Counted from the first letter of the stretch, positions 1 through 11,648 are shown. The stretch is 64,000 nucleotides of DNA from Brevundimonas sp. SL130 (GCF_026625805.1 NZ_CP113064.1:2210657-2274656), one strand, 5' to 3'. Notes: a model not told the origin generated them from the letters alone. Program-made: numbers and translations.

Positions 1-572
1 GGCGCGGCCAGCTCATTGACCGTGGCGACGCCGTACTGCGGATAGATGAACATCCATTTCCAGTCGAGCGCGACCACATTGACCTGGAGCGGCTCCACAC
101 CCTCAGCGACGGGCTGGCCGGGCTTGATCCGGTCGATCGGACGATAGGGGTCCAGCAGATGGGTTCCGGCCCAGGTCAGGGCGCCCAGGCAGATGATGAT
201 CAGCAGCGGCGCCGCCCAGATCACCACTTCCAGGTGGGTCGAGTGATCCCAGTCCGGGGTGTATTCCGCCTCGGTGTTCGACGCCCGGTATTTCCAGGCG
301 AAGAAGACGATCAAGGCCATGACCGGCACGATGATCAGCAGCATCAGCAGGGTGGAGACCATCAGCAGGTCGCCCTGCTGCTGGGCGACGTCGCCGGCAG
401 GCTTCAAGACAACCAGGTTGCAGGCCGACAGCAGCGCCACCACGGGCACGAGCAGAAGAAGGCGCAGACGGCGCAAGGCGGCTCCAATCGGGAAACGTCG
501 GATCATGGGGAGGATTCGCGACGGTTGACGTTCGAACTGCGCCGGATACTCAGCTTCGGTCGGGAGCGACAT
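1..572 (-). CDS. cyoA: Ubiquinol oxidase subunit II, 5' part (C-terminus beyond left edge)
   Basis: Subunit II of the cytochrome bo3-type quinol oxidase, an inner-membrane terminal oxidase. About 190 N-terminal residues are in the window and the rest runs off the left edge. The start at 572 gives a short N-tail, a basic stretch, then a hydrophobic segment ending in the lipobox LSAC, as in CyoA lipoproteins. A second long hydrophobic segment (LLMLLIIVPVMALIVFFAW) follows, then the periplasmic motif DWKWMFIYPQYGVATVNE, typical of CyoA, which lacks the CuA ligands of true cytochrome c oxidases. cyoBCD would be expected to follow outside the window. A divergent MFS gene lies 117 bp away, an arrangement I recall from other alphaproteobacteria. 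An alternative internal start at 506 is possible but less likely. Confidence 0.93.
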   Translation of the reverse strand, partial: MSLPTEAEYPAQFERQPSRILPMIRRFPIGAALRRLRLLLLVPVVALLSACNLVVLKPAGDVAQQQGDLLMVSTLLMLLIIVPVMALIVFFAWKYRASNTEAEYTPDWDHSTHLEVVIWAAPLLIIICLGALTWAGTHLLDPYRPIDRIKPGQPVAEGVEPLQVNVVALDWKWMFIYPQYGVATVNELAA

Positions 573-689
573 TGGACAATCTGTCCTATCCTCATAAGGC
601 GACTTTCATCGCAAAGGGCGCGCAGTCATAATGCGGCATTACCGCCGTACACCTAAATACCTTCAGTTTAAACGGAGCGATCCCAGCCC

Positions 690-2042
690 ATGTCCGTCTC
701 GACGACCCCTTCGTCAGAGTCGCTGGAACGCGACGCCGCCGCCCTGCACGATGATCATGGCAAGGTGGACCCCGGCGAAATCGCCATCGGCGTGATCATT
801 GGCCGCACCTCTGAGTTCTTCGACTTCTTCGTCTACGCCATCGCCTCCGTGGTCGTGTTCCCTCAGTTGATCTTCCCGTTCGCGGGACCGATCGGCGGCA
901 CCCTGCTTTCGTTCGCGGTCTTCGCTCTCGCCTTCCTGGCGCGCCCGCTGGGCACGGCCCTGTTCATCGCCATCGATCAGAAGTTCGGGCGCGGCGCCAA
1001 GCTGACCATCGCCCTGTTCCTGCTGGGCACCTCGACCGTCGCGGTCGCCTTCCTGCCAGGCTATGAGAGCATCGGCATCGCGGCCGCCGTTCTGCTGGCC
1101 ATCTTCCGCATCGGCCAGGGCGTGGCCCTGGGCGGCGCCTGGGATGGCCTGGCGTCGTTGCTCGCCCTGAACGCGCCGGAGAATCGTCGCGGCTGGTACG
1201 CGATGATCCCGCAACTGGGCGCGCCCATCGGCCTGATCGTCGCCTCCGCCCTGTTCGCCTTCTTCCTGAACACCCTGTCGGCGACGGACTTCCTCGACTG
1301 GGGCTGGCGCTATCCGTTCTTCGTCGCCTTCGCCATCAACGTCGTGGCCCTGTTTGCCCGTCTGCGCATCGTGGTGACCCCCAGCTTCCAGCAGATGTTC
1401 GAAACCCGCGAACTGCAACCCACGCCGGTTCTTACCGCCATCAAGGCGGAAAGCCCCCGGATCGCCATCGGCGCCTTCGCGCCCCTGGCCAGCTTCGCCA
1501 TGTTCCACATGGTCACCGTCTTCCCGCTGTCCTGGGTCTTCCTCTTCACCCAGGAGACGCCGGTGCGGTTCCTGCTGATCGAGATGGTCGGCGCAGTCTT
1601 CGGCCTGCTGGCCATTCTCGCCTCCGGCGTTCTGGCCGACCGTTATGGCCGTCGTTCGCTGCTGGCCGCCACGGCTGCCGGCATCGCCGCCTTCTCCGGC
1701 TTCGCACCCCAGCTGCTGAACGGCGGCGCGATGGGCGAACTGATCTTCATGATCTCGGGCTTCATCCTGCTGGGCCTGTCGTTCGGTCAGGCGTCCGGTC
1801 CGGTGGCCTCCAGCTTCTCGCTGGCCAATCGCTACACCGCTTCGGCCCTGACGTCCGACCTGGCCTGGCTGTTCGGGGCCGGCTTCGCTCCCCTGGTCGC
1901 CCTATGGATCTCCAGCCAGTTCGGCCTGATCGCCGCCGGCGCCTATCTGCTGTCGGGCTCTATCCTGACCCTTGCAGCCCTGTGGCTGAACCGGGAGCTG
2001 GCGCGCAGTTCCTCGGACAAGGCGCACGTCGCCAAGAGCTGA
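690..2042 (+). CDS. MFS transporter, metabolite:H+ symporter-like
   Basis: A 450-residue inner-membrane transporter with about 12 hydrophobic segments. The N-terminal motif GRTSEFFDFFVYAIASVVVFP resembles the TM1 signature of the metabolite:H+ symporter branch (the ProP/ShiA type). The loop motif ADRYGRRSL near residue 325 is the repeated MFS loop 2-3/8-9 signature. The substrate cannot be read from sequence. It is transcribed away from cyoA and ends at a strong terminator, so it is probably monocistronic. The start at 690 is preceded by GGAG at a somewhat long spacing. Its position beside the bo3 oxidase genes suggests co-occurrence but not a proven shared role. Confidence 0.85.
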   Translation: MSVSTTPSSESLERDAAALHDDHGKVDPGEIAIGVIIGRTSEFFDFFVYAIASVVVFPQLIFPFAGPIGGTLLSFAVFALAFLARPLGTALFIAIDQKFGRGAKLTIALFLLGTSTVAVAFLPGYESIGIAAAVLLAIFRIGQGVALGGAWDGLASLLALNAPENRRGWYAMIPQLGAPIGLIVASALFAFFLNTLSATDFLDWGWRYPFFVAFAINVVALFARLRIVVTPSFQQMFETRELQPTPVLTAIKAESPRIAIGAFAPLASFAMFHMVTVFPLSWVFLFTQETPVRFLLIEMVGAVFGLLAILASGVLADRYGRRSLLAATAAGIAAFSGFAPQLLNGGAMGELIFMISGFILLGLSFGQASGPVASSFSLANRYTASALTSDLAWLFGAGFAPLVALWISSQFGLIAAGAYLLSGSILTLAALWLNRELARSSSDKAHVAKS

Positions 2043-2066
2043 TACGGGCTCACGCCTGACGATCCG

Positions 2067-2101
2067 CCCCGGTCTCGCCGCCAGCGAGGCCGGGGTTTTT
2101 C
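2067..2101 (+). terminator. Rho-independent terminator of the MFS gene
   Basis: A 12-bp stem (CCCCGGTCTCGC paired with GCGAGGCCGGGG, one G-T wobble), five-base loop, then TTTTT. It lies 24 bp after the stop codon. Confidence 0.9.
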
Positions 2102-2112
2102 TTTGCCTCACG

Positions 2113-2150
2113 CAAACAAAAGACGGGCCGTGCAATCCGCACGACCCGTC
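2113..2150 (-). terminator. Rho-independent terminator of the GH3 gene
   Basis: On the minus strand a 12-bp stem (GACGGGTCGTGC with GCACGGCCCGTC, one wobble) and loop GGATT are followed by TTTTGTTT. It sits just beyond the GH3 stop codon and back to back with the MFS terminator. Confidence 0.88.
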
Positions 2151-2188
2151 CCAATGTCCGAACTTCAGGGGCGCTCAGGCCCGGCCGT

Positions 2189-4750
<2,562 letters not shown>

Positions 4751-4780
4751 TCGGCGGGCGAGAAACTGGGCGCGAAAAGC

Positions 4781-4806
4781 CCGGTGCGGTCCTTAGACCG
4801 CACCGG
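4781..4806 (-). terminator. Terminator-like hairpin in the GH3 leader
   Basis: A perfect 11-bp inverted repeat (CCGGTGCGGTC, four-base loop, GACCGCACCGG). Read on the minus strand it is followed by GCTTTTCG, about 30 nt upstream of the GH3 start. It could attenuate transcription or end a short leader RNA. The function is inferred. Confidence 0.5.
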
Positions 4807-4962
4807 AAGTTCGCTCAGGGTGCAAAAGATCAGGCGTCTCGGACGCACGAGGCGGGGCGAAATCCAATGGAACTCAAGCCTCACTCCCGCACGTCGTTGA
4901 CCGACGTTGATTTTCACCAGCGCAACTTGATGCACCCATGACAATGCTGTCAACTGGAATAA

Positions 4963-4974
4963 GTTAGCGCTAAC
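4963..4974. promoter_or_regulatory. LacI-family-like operator GTTAGCGCTAAC
   Basis: A perfect 12-bp palindrome 42 bp upstream of the GH74 start, in the divergent GH3/GH74 intergenic region. Its core TAGCGCTA recurs at 19528-19535 and in the xylX operator at 44725-44738. The odd-symmetric CG centre is typical of LacI/GalR operators. The binding protein is inferred. Confidence 0.7.
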
Positions 4975-5016
4975 ACAAACGGACCGCCAGATGTCCGGGC
5001 TCAAGGGAGAAACGGC

Positions 5017-7290
5017 ATGAAGAACGGGGTGACGCGACGGACGGCCGGCGTCTTGACCTTGGGCCTGGCGTCAGGACTGGGCGTTTTTGGCAGTGGAGCC
5101 CATGCGGATTCGTCGGGCGCGACCTACCGATGGCGCAATGTGAAGGTCGGCGCCGGGGGCTTCATACCGGGCATAGTGTTCAGCGGGGTCGAACGGGGTC
5201 TGGCCTACGCTCGCTCCGACATGGGCGGCGCCTATCGATTCGACGCCGCCGCTGGCCAATGGCGGCCGTTGCAGGACTCCACCCCCCTCTCCTCCGATTT
5301 CGGCGTCGAAAGCATTGCCGCCGACCCCATGGATCCAGACGTGGTCCATATGGCGGTGGGCGTGCACCGGGGCGATCCGGGGGCCATGCTGCGCTCTACC
5401 GACCGGGGGGAAACCTGGTCGCGAGTGGCGGTTCCTTTCCGTATGGGCGGCAATGAGGACGGGCGGGGATTGGGCGAGCGGTTGGCCATCGATCCAAACG
5501 ACAATCAGATCCTCTACTTCGGTTCTCGACACGACGGTCTGCAGACATCGACCGACGGCGGCTCGAGCTGGAGCAAGAACGCGGGATTTCCCCTGAAGGG
5601 TCTGGGCCTGCCGACGGGCCGGGACACGCATGGCGGCCTCAGCTTCGTGATTTTCGATCCCCGTAGCGGAGCCCGGGGGCGGCGGTCGCAGACCCTGTTC
5701 GTCGGCGTGGCGGATCCTCACGAGCTCGCCCTCTATCGTTCCGATGACGCGGGTCGCAGTTGGCGACCGGTCGAGGGCGGCCCCCGCGCCGAGTTGTCGG
5801 CGGCCAAGGCCGAGCTGGACGATCGCGGCGTCCTCTACCTGACCTGCACCCTGGGCATAGGCCCCAACGGCGTCACGGACGGCGCGGTGTGGCGGCTGGA
5901 CACCAACACCGGCGTCTGGACCGACATCACCCCGCCCCGCCCGCTGGGCGGCTTCATGGGGATCGCGGTCGATCGCAAACGGCCCGGCGTCCTGATGGTC
6001 TCCACCCTGAACCGCTGGCAGCCCGGCGATACGATCTGGCGCAGCACCAACGACGGCCGCAGCTGGAAGAGTCTGCGCGAGGCCGCCCGTCACGACGTCA
6101 GCGCCACACCCTATCTGAACTGGGGCAACGACAAGCCGGACTTCGGCTGGTGGATCGCAGCCCTGGCGCTGGATCCGTTCGACAGCGACCGACTGGTCTA
6201 CGCCACCGGCGCGACCGTCTACGAGACGCGCAATCTCTCGGCGGCCGACGCCAACCGCCCGACCAACTGGACGCCCTGGGTCGAGGGCATCGAGCAGACC
6301 GCCGTGATCACCCTGGTCAGTCCGCCCGTCGGCCCGCAGCTGCTCACCGGTTTCGGCGACATCTCCGGCTTCGCCCACGAAGATCTGAACCGGTCGCCGG
6401 AACTTCAGTTCACCACCCCCGTCTTCGCCAACACCAACCAGATCGACTACGCCGGCGCGGCGCCCGCAATCGTGGTGCGCAGCGGCACGCCGCATGAAGG
6501 CGTCGGGTCCGCGGGCCACGATGGCTCGACACTGGCCTGGTCGGCCGATGCGGGGCGCAGCTGGAAGCCCCTGGGCCGGCCCCGTCCCGCCTCAGGCGCG
6601 ACTGCGGCGTCGCCGGATAACCCGCGTATGGACCTGTATCGCGACGCGCCCATCACCGTCTCGGCGGACGGATCGACCTTCGTTCTGGCGACGCCGCAGG
6701 CGGCCTGGTCAGACGACAGGGGCGCGGCCTGGCGGCCCTGTCTGGGCCTGCCGTCGCGGCTTCGCCCCGTGGCGGACCGCAAGGACGCGGCCCTGTTCTA
6801 TGCCCTCGATTTCCAGACCGGCGGCTGGTTCGTCAGTGTGGACCAGGCGCGCAGTTTTGCACCGGTCACGTCTCGGGGCCTGCCCGACGTATCGAGCGAC
6901 CGGCCGACCTGGCGCGAACAGGCGTTTCCACTGAAGGCCACGCCCGATCATGACGGAGACCTTTGGTTCGTGTCGCGATCCGGCCTGTTCAACAGCCGTG
7001 ACGGCGGGCAGAGGTTTGCGAGGATCGACGGCGAACTGGCGGTCGAGATGCTGGACTTCGGCAAACCACCCGCAAGCTCGACCTATCCCGCCCTGTTCGC
7101 GATCGGAACGAAGGACGCGATCCGAGGAGTCTTCCGGTCCGACGACCGGGGCCGGTCCTGGATCCGCGTCAATGACGACCACCATGAATATGGTCGCCGC
7201 TATCGCGCCATCGCCGGCGATCCTAGAGTATTTGGCCGCGTCTATGTGGCCACCGACGGACGCGGCGTCGTCTATGGAGAACCGGCATGA
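5017..7290 (+). CDS. GH74 xyloglucanase, secreted
   Basis: A 757-residue family 74 enzyme that cuts the beta-1,4-glucan backbone of xyloglucan. The signal peptide MKNGVTRRTAGVLTLGLASG ends in GAHA and contains a twin arginine, so Tat export is possible. The mature part is a double beta-propeller. The N-terminal blade motif LAYARSDMGGAYRF holds Asp68, and FGDISGFAHEDL holds Asp448. By position these match the two catalytic aspartates of GH74, which is inferred from family knowledge. Repeated S-x-D-x-G-x-x-W (BNR/Asp-box) motifs occur throughout. The stop overlaps the GH29 start by ATGA, so the two genes are translationally coupled. A sialidase annotation could arise from the BNR repeats but the N-terminus favours GH74. 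Confidence 0.92.
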   Translation: MKNGVTRRTAGVLTLGLASGLGVFGSGAHADSSGATYRWRNVKVGAGGFIPGIVFSGVERGLAYARSDMGGAYRFDAAAGQWRPLQDSTPLSSDFGVESIAADPMDPDVVHMAVGVHRGDPGAMLRSTDRGETWSRVAVPFRMGGNEDGRGLGERLAIDPNDNQILYFGSRHDGLQTSTDGGSSWSKNAGFPLKGLGLPTGRDTHGGLSFVIFDPRSGARGRRSQTLFVGVADPHELALYRSDDAGRSWRPVEGGPRAELSAAKAELDDRGVLYLTCTLGIGPNGVTDGAVWRLDTNTGVWTDITPPRPLGGFMGIAVDRKRPGVLMVSTLNRWQPGDTIWRSTNDGRSWKSLREAARHDVSATPYLNWGNDKPDFGWWIAALALDPFDSDRLVYATGATVYETRNLSAADANRPTNWTPWVEGIEQTAVITLVSPPVGPQLLTGFGDISGFAHEDLNRSPELQFTTPVFANTNQIDYAGAAPAIVVRSGTPHEGVGSAGHDGSTLAWSADAGRSWKPLGRPRPASGATAASPDNPRMDLYRDAPITVSADGSTFVLATPQAAWSDDRGAAWRPCLGLPSRLRPVADRKDAALFYALDFQTGGWFVSVDQARSFAPVTSRGLPDVSSDRPTWREQAFPLKATPDHDGDLWFVSRSGLFNSRDGGQRFARIDGELAVEMLDFGKPPASSTYPALFAIGTKDAIRGVFRSDDRGRSWIRVNDDHHEYGRRYRAIAGDPRVFGRVYVATDGRGVVYGEPA

Positions 7291-8906
7291 ACCTGTCACG
7301 ACGCGGACTTCTGGGCGCGGGCGCTTCAGCCTCAATGTTAGGGGCCTGCGCGACGACCCCGGGCTCGGGCGCAGCGGGCCCTTTCAAGCCCACCTGGGAC
7401 AGCCTGATCGAAGGCTACAAGACACCCGACTGGTTCCGTGACGCCAAGTTCGGCATCTGGTCCCACTGGGGTCCCCAGTGCGTGCCGGAATTCGGGGACT
7501 GGTACGGTCGGCTGATGTATATTCAGGGCCATCCCTTCTACGAGCACCACGTCGCCACCTACGGCCATCCCAGCCGGGTCGGCTTCATGGAGTTCATCAA
7601 CCAGTGGAAGGCCGACCAGTGGGACCCCGAGGGGCTGCTGGACCTCTATCAGGCGGCCGGCGCCCGCTACATCATGTCGATGGCCAATCACCACGACAAC
7701 CTGGACCTGTTCGACAGCGCCCATCACGACTGGAACGTGATGCGGGTCGGCCCCAAGCGCGACATCGTCGGGACCTGGGAAAAGGCGGTCAGGGCGCGGG
7801 GTCTGCGCTTCGCCGTATCGAACCACGCCGCCCACGCCTGGCACTGGTGGCAGACGGCCTATGGCTATGACGCCGAGGGGCCGATGAAAGGTGTCCGCTA
7901 CGACGCGGCGCGCCTGACCAAGGCCGACGGCGCCGGCAAATGGTGGGACGGGCTGGACCCGCAGGAACTCTATACCGGCCCGACCTTTGCTCCGCCCGAC
8001 GGCATCGGCTCCATTGCCGAGATGAACGCCTGGCACGACGCCCGCGACGGCCAGTGGATCGAGACGCCGCCGGCGAACAACCCCGCCTTCGTCCGGTCCT
8101 GGGTGGCGCGCCAGCGCGACCTGATTACGAAATACCGGCCGGACATGGTCTATTTCGACAACTACCAACTGCCGCTGGGTCGATACGGGCTTGAGGCCAC
8201 GGCCGAATACTACAACGCCTCGCTAGAATGGCGGGGCGAACTGCCGGTCGTGAACGGCAAGCGGCTGGACGAGCGTCAACGCAAGGGCATCGTCGAGACG
8301 GTGGAGCGCGGCTTCTCGGACAGTCTGAAGCCCGAACCGTGGCAGACCGACACCTGTATCGGCGACTGGCACTACAACCGCGCCCGCTACACCAGCCACT
8401 ATTATGTGCCCGCGCACAGCGTGATCCAGCGCCTGGTGGATGTGGTGTCGAAGAACGGCAATCTGATGCTGAACATCCCCCAGCGCGGGGACGGATCGAT
8501 CGACAGCGACGAGCGCCAGATCCTGACCGACATCGCCGCCTGGATGAAGATCAATGGCGAGGCCATCTTCGACACCCGCCCCTGGCGCATCTACGGCGAG
8601 GGGCCGACCACGGTGGTCGCGGGCATGCACGGCGAGGGCGCGGCGCGGCCGTGGACCGGCCAGGACATCCGCTTCACCACCAAGGGCCAGACCCTGTACG
8701 CCTTCGCCCTGGACTGGCCGCAAGACGGCCGGATGCAGATCCACGCCCTCACGCCCCAGACGGGACGCGTCGAGGCTGTCGAGCTGTTGGGCGGCCCCGC
8801 CCTGCCCTTCCGTCAGAGCGACGAGGGCCTGATTATCGACTTGCCGCAAACACGGCCGGTGACGGTGGCGCCAGCGGTTCGACTGAGGGGCACCGGGTTG
8901 GTCTAA
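7287..8906 (+). CDS. GH29 alpha-L-fucosidase, exported lipoprotein
   Basis: A 539-residue family 29 fucosidase, expected to remove terminal alpha-1,2-fucose from the galactosyl side chain of xyloglucan. The N-terminus SRRGLLGAGASASMLGAC combines a twin arginine with a clear lipobox (Cys21), a Tat lipoprotein signal. The GH29 motif FGIWSHWGPQCVPEFGDWY is near residue 55, and DMVYFDNYQLP near residue 286 carries the likely nucleophile Asp291. NGNLMLNIPQRGDGSI near residue 390 is also typical. The C-terminal 100 residues form a small beta domain. It overlaps GH74 by four bases and is followed 35 bp later by a small secreted protein. Confidence 0.94.
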   Translation: MNLSRRGLLGAGASASMLGACATTPGSGAAGPFKPTWDSLIEGYKTPDWFRDAKFGIWSHWGPQCVPEFGDWYGRLMYIQGHPFYEHHVATYGHPSRVGFMEFINQWKADQWDPEGLLDLYQAAGARYIMSMANHHDNLDLFDSAHHDWNVMRVGPKRDIVGTWEKAVRARGLRFAVSNHAAHAWHWWQTAYGYDAEGPMKGVRYDAARLTKADGAGKWWDGLDPQELYTGPTFAPPDGIGSIAEMNAWHDARDGQWIETPPANNPAFVRSWVARQRDLITKYRPDMVYFDNYQLPLGRYGLEATAEYYNASLEWRGELPVVNGKRLDERQRKGIVETVERGFSDSLKPEPWQTDTCIGDWHYNRARYTSHYYVPAHSVIQRLVDVVSKNGNLMLNIPQRGDGSIDSDERQILTDIAAWMKINGEAIFDTRPWRIYGEGPTTVVAGMHGEGAARPWTGQDIRFTTKGQTLYAFALDWPQDGRMQIHALTPQTGRVEAVELLGGPALPFRQSDEGLIIDLPQTRPVTVAPAVRLRGTGLV

Positions 8907-8941
8907 CTTTTTTTGGCGAAAACAACAGGAGGAAACACGCC

Positions 8942-9547
8942 ATGAAAATCCTTTCCATCGCTGTGGGCCTGGCCCTGCTGGCGGGCGGCTCCGCCGTGGC
9001 CCAGACAGAGCCTTCGCCGCCCCCGACGCAACGAGGCATGATCGACCATCTGATCAACTCGCCCTTCGTGCGGAACTGGAACACCTGGGGGTTGGCCGCG
9101 CAGCCGACGCCTCATGCCGCCGAAGGCGTAACCGGCCGCGAGGCCCTGACCATCGATGTCCAGCGGGCCGGCGATCCATGGTCGGTCGGCGCGGTCATGA
9201 CCAACAGCGGCGCGATCAAGACCGGCGATGTTGTGCTGTTGGGCGTCTGGGTGCGCGCCGTACGGCTTCCCGAGGGCCAGTCGGAGACGCGGGTCCCTAT
9301 TGTCCTGCTGGAGGGTCAGGGCGAGCCCAAGATTACCTTGGCGCAGGCGACGAACCTGGTCGTCAGGGACGAATGGCGCATGCTTTACGCCTCTGGCGTG
9401 GCGACGGCGGACATCGCGCCCGGTCAGTCCAGCATCATTATTCAAATGGGACAGGCGCGGCACAGGCTCGAGCTGGGCCCTGCGCTCGTGTTCAACTTCG
9501 GCCCCGACTACGACCGGTCGCAGCTGCCCCAAAACCCGACCGACTGA
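8942..9547 (+). CDS. Small secreted protein of unknown function, carbohydrate-binding-like
   Basis: A 201-residue protein with a clear Sec signal (MKILSIAVGLALLAGGSAVA, cleavage near VAQ). The ATG at 8942 follows a strong AGGAGG. The mature part alternates short hydrophobic strands and has aromatic residues (FVRNWNTWGL, DPWSVGAVM, DEWRMLYASG). This resembles the beta-sandwich carbohydrate-binding modules of the CBM4/9 type, but I recognise no catalytic motif and cannot name a family. It is the third gene after GH74 and GH29 and ends at a convergent hairpin. Its location suggests glycan capture or a role beside GH74/GH29. That function is inferred from context only. Confidence 0.8.
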   Translation: MKILSIAVGLALLAGGSAVAQTEPSPPPTQRGMIDHLINSPFVRNWNTWGLAAQPTPHAAEGVTGREALTIDVQRAGDPWSVGAVMTNSGAIKTGDVVLLGVWVRAVRLPEGQSETRVPIVLLEGQGEPKITLAQATNLVVRDEWRMLYASGVATADIAPGQSSIIIQMGQARHRLELGPALVFNFGPDYDRSQLPQNPTD

Positions 9548-9559
9548 GCCTTCGTCCAC

Positions 9560-9590
9560 TGGACCGGAGCGGTTCCGCCGCTCCGGTCCA
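9560..9590. terminator. Convergent hairpin between unknown secreted gene and esterase
   Basis: A perfect 13-bp stem (TGGACCGGAGCGG with CCGCTCCGGTCCA, five-base loop) between two convergent stop codons. It lacks a clear T-run, so it may be a processing or rho-assisted end for both operons. Confidence 0.6.
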
Positions 9591-9596
9591 AATGTC

Positions 9597-11558
9597 TCAG
9601 CGGATCATCGCCTCGAACGGGACAGCCGGAAGGCCGGCGGGACCGTAGAGATTGCAGACGGGGCTGTCGGCCCAGCACAGGCGCACCTTGACGTCGGTCG
9701 GCTGGGCCGAGGCCAACACGACCTGATCACCGGCTACGGTCGCATCGACGAAGCGGCAGACGTCGCCGGCGCCGCACAGCTCGAAACCGATCGGACGGTT
9801 GAAGCCATAAGCGGTCAGGGCCGTGCCCGACGCATAACGGACGTGAACACCGTCCGCGGCCCGTTCGACCGAAACGGGTTGCGGCGAGACCGGCTGAACC
9901 GCGCCGTCCAGACGCCGCGCCTCAAGCGCCAGGCGACGGCCGACCTCCAGCTTGTTGGTCGGGTGAATGTCGTAGCGGTCGCCGATGTCGATGGCGGCGG
10001 CCAAGCCCGCCAGGCGGTCGGCATTGACGACCGTGCGCTGGCTTTCGCGCAGGGCCGCCCAATAGGAGTTGGTCGGTTGACCGGTCGCGGGTCCGAAATT
10101 GGCCAGTTGAACGACCAGCATCCGCATGTCCGGATTCTCAAACCGACGGCGCCAGTCGGCGAACAGAGCCGGCAGCAGGCGACGGTAGCCGACATAGTCG
10201 CCCACATTCGACTCGCCCTGGTACCAGGCCATACCCTTCAGGCCATAGGCGCCGAGGGGGGCGATCATGCCGTTATAGAGGGTCGTGGTGCCACTGCCGC
10301 CGATCCAGGGCGTGCGCGGCGGATTGGGCAGGTTCCCCAGGGGTGCCGCGACGCGGTGACGCCAGCCTGAAGACAGGGACACCGTGCTTCCATCCGCGAA
10401 GACCAGGCGCTTGTTCGCCGCCGGTCCCCAGGCGCCGCCGCCGCCGTTGGTGTCCAGCACGCCGACGGCGATCAGGTTGCGACCCGACTTCAACGTCCCG
10501 GCGGGAATGGCGTAGGTGCGCGGCGTGTCCCAGCCCTGCTGACCGCCGATATATTTGCCGTTGACCCAGGTCACGTCCGCATCATCGACCGGCCCCAGCT
10601 CGATCGTCGCGCCTTGACGGGCCTGGGCGGCGGTCAGTTCGACCGATTTGCGCAGCCAGACGACGCCGTCGAAGGTGGCGAGGCCCGGAACGGTCGATTC
10701 CCAGAATCCTTCGGCAGGGATCGATGACCAGTCGGCGTCAGCCGTGCGCGGCAGGTTCCAGCCCTGTTTCGTGCCGGGATCATTGGCCGACCACCAGGCC
10801 TGAGTGATTTGCCGCCAGATGGCGTCGCCCTGGGACGGATCGCGGGCATAGGCGTCGAGGGCTTCCAGCGCCTGGTCATGTCCGCCCAACTTGGTCAAAG
10901 CGTCGCGGCTCAGCCAGTCCTCGATGATCGACCCGCCCCAGGAGGCGGCGATCAGACCGACGGGGACATTCTCGGACCGGCGAAGATCGCGCCCCATGAA
11001 ATAGCAGGCCGCCGAGAAATCGCGGACGCTGGCGGGATCGGTCGTGCGCCACTGACCGACCGCATGCGGCGCCGACGACGGCGCAGGCAGGCTGGAGCGG
11101 CCGACCAGGAAGAGACGCAGATTGGGGTCGTTGGCGGCGGCGATCTCGGTGTCTGCATTGGTCGCCTGGCGGACGGCGAACTCCATGTTCGACTGGCCCG
11201 AGCACAGCCAGACATCGCCGACCATGACGTCCGAGACCGTCTGGGTCGCGCCCGAGGTTTGGGCGGTCAGGACATAGGGCCCTCCGGCGGTCAAGCTCGG
11301 CAGGGTCGCGCGCCAGACGCCGTCAGCGCCGGCGGTCGCCTGGACCTGAGCCTGGCTGACGCCGACCGAGACGACTGCGCCTGGCGCGGCCTGCCCCCAG
11401 ACCGCGATCGGACGCCCCCGTTGCAGGACGGCGTGGTCCTGGAACATCGGGTCCAGCAAGGGCGCCGCGGGCGCCTGGACCTGGGCTTGGCCCTGGGCCT
11501 GAACGGCGCCGGCGGCCAGGACGGTGGCAGCGACGGCGGACAGCAAAAACGAGCGCAT
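9597..11558 (-). CDS. Sialate O-acetylesterase-like SGNH esterase, secreted
   Basis: A 653-residue carbohydrate O-acetylesterase. VWLCSGQSNMEFAV holds the catalytic serine block of the SASA/SGNH family, and DIHPTNKLEVGRRLAL near the C-terminus holds the Asp-x-His pair. A galactose-binding-like beta domain is inserted between them. In this locus the likely job is removing acetyl groups from the galactosyl residues of xyloglucan rather than acting on sialic acid. That is inferred from context. I chose the ATG at 11558: it follows GGGAGG and begins a Sec signal (MRSFLLSAVAATVLAAGAVQA); the reading frame opens 23 codons further upstream. Three TTGCACT boxes precede it. It is probably monocistronic. 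Confidence 0.9.
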   Translation of the reverse strand: MRSFLLSAVAATVLAAGAVQAQGQAQVQAPAAPLLDPMFQDHAVLQRGRPIAVWGQAAPGAVVSVGVSQAQVQATAGADGVWRATLPSLTAGGPYVLTAQTSGATQTVSDVMVGDVWLCSGQSNMEFAVRQATNADTEIAAANDPNLRLFLVGRSSLPAPSSAPHAVGQWRTTDPASVRDFSAACYFMGRDLRRSENVPVGLIAASWGGSIIEDWLSRDALTKLGGHDQALEALDAYARDPSQGDAIWRQITQAWWSANDPGTKQGWNLPRTADADWSSIPAEGFWESTVPGLATFDGVVWLRKSVELTAAQARQGATIELGPVDDADVTWVNGKYIGGQQGWDTPRTYAIPAGTLKSGRNLIAVGVLDTNGGGGAWGPAANKRLVFADGSTVSLSSGWRHRVAAPLGNLPNPPRTPWIGGSGTTTLYNGMIAPLGAYGLKGMAWYQGESNVGDYVGYRRLLPALFADWRRRFENPDMRMLVVQLANFGPATGQPTNSYWAALRESQRTVVNADRLAGLAAAIDIGDRYDIHPTNKLEVGRRLALEARRLDGAVQPVSPQPVSVERAADGVHVRYASGTALTAYGFNRPIGFELCGAGDVCRFVDATVAGDQVVLASAQPTDVKVRLCWADSPVCNLYGPAGLPAVPFEAMIR

Positions 11559-11596
11559 CAGCGCCTCCCAATCACCCCGCCAGAGCGGGTGTTCCG

Positions 11597-11648
11597 AAAT
11601 TGCACTGCACACCGAAAACCAGTGCAATATGCAAAAGAGTGCAATTTG
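11597..11648. promoter_or_regulatory. Three TTGCACT boxes upstream of the esterase
   Basis: AAATTGCACT (11597-11606) and its inverted copies AGTGCAATAT (11621-11630) and AGTGCAATTT (11639-11648) lie 39-90 bp upstream of the esterase start. The outer two form a perfect 10-bp inverted repeat. The spacing fits a protein-binding site. The factor is unknown. Confidence 0.5.
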
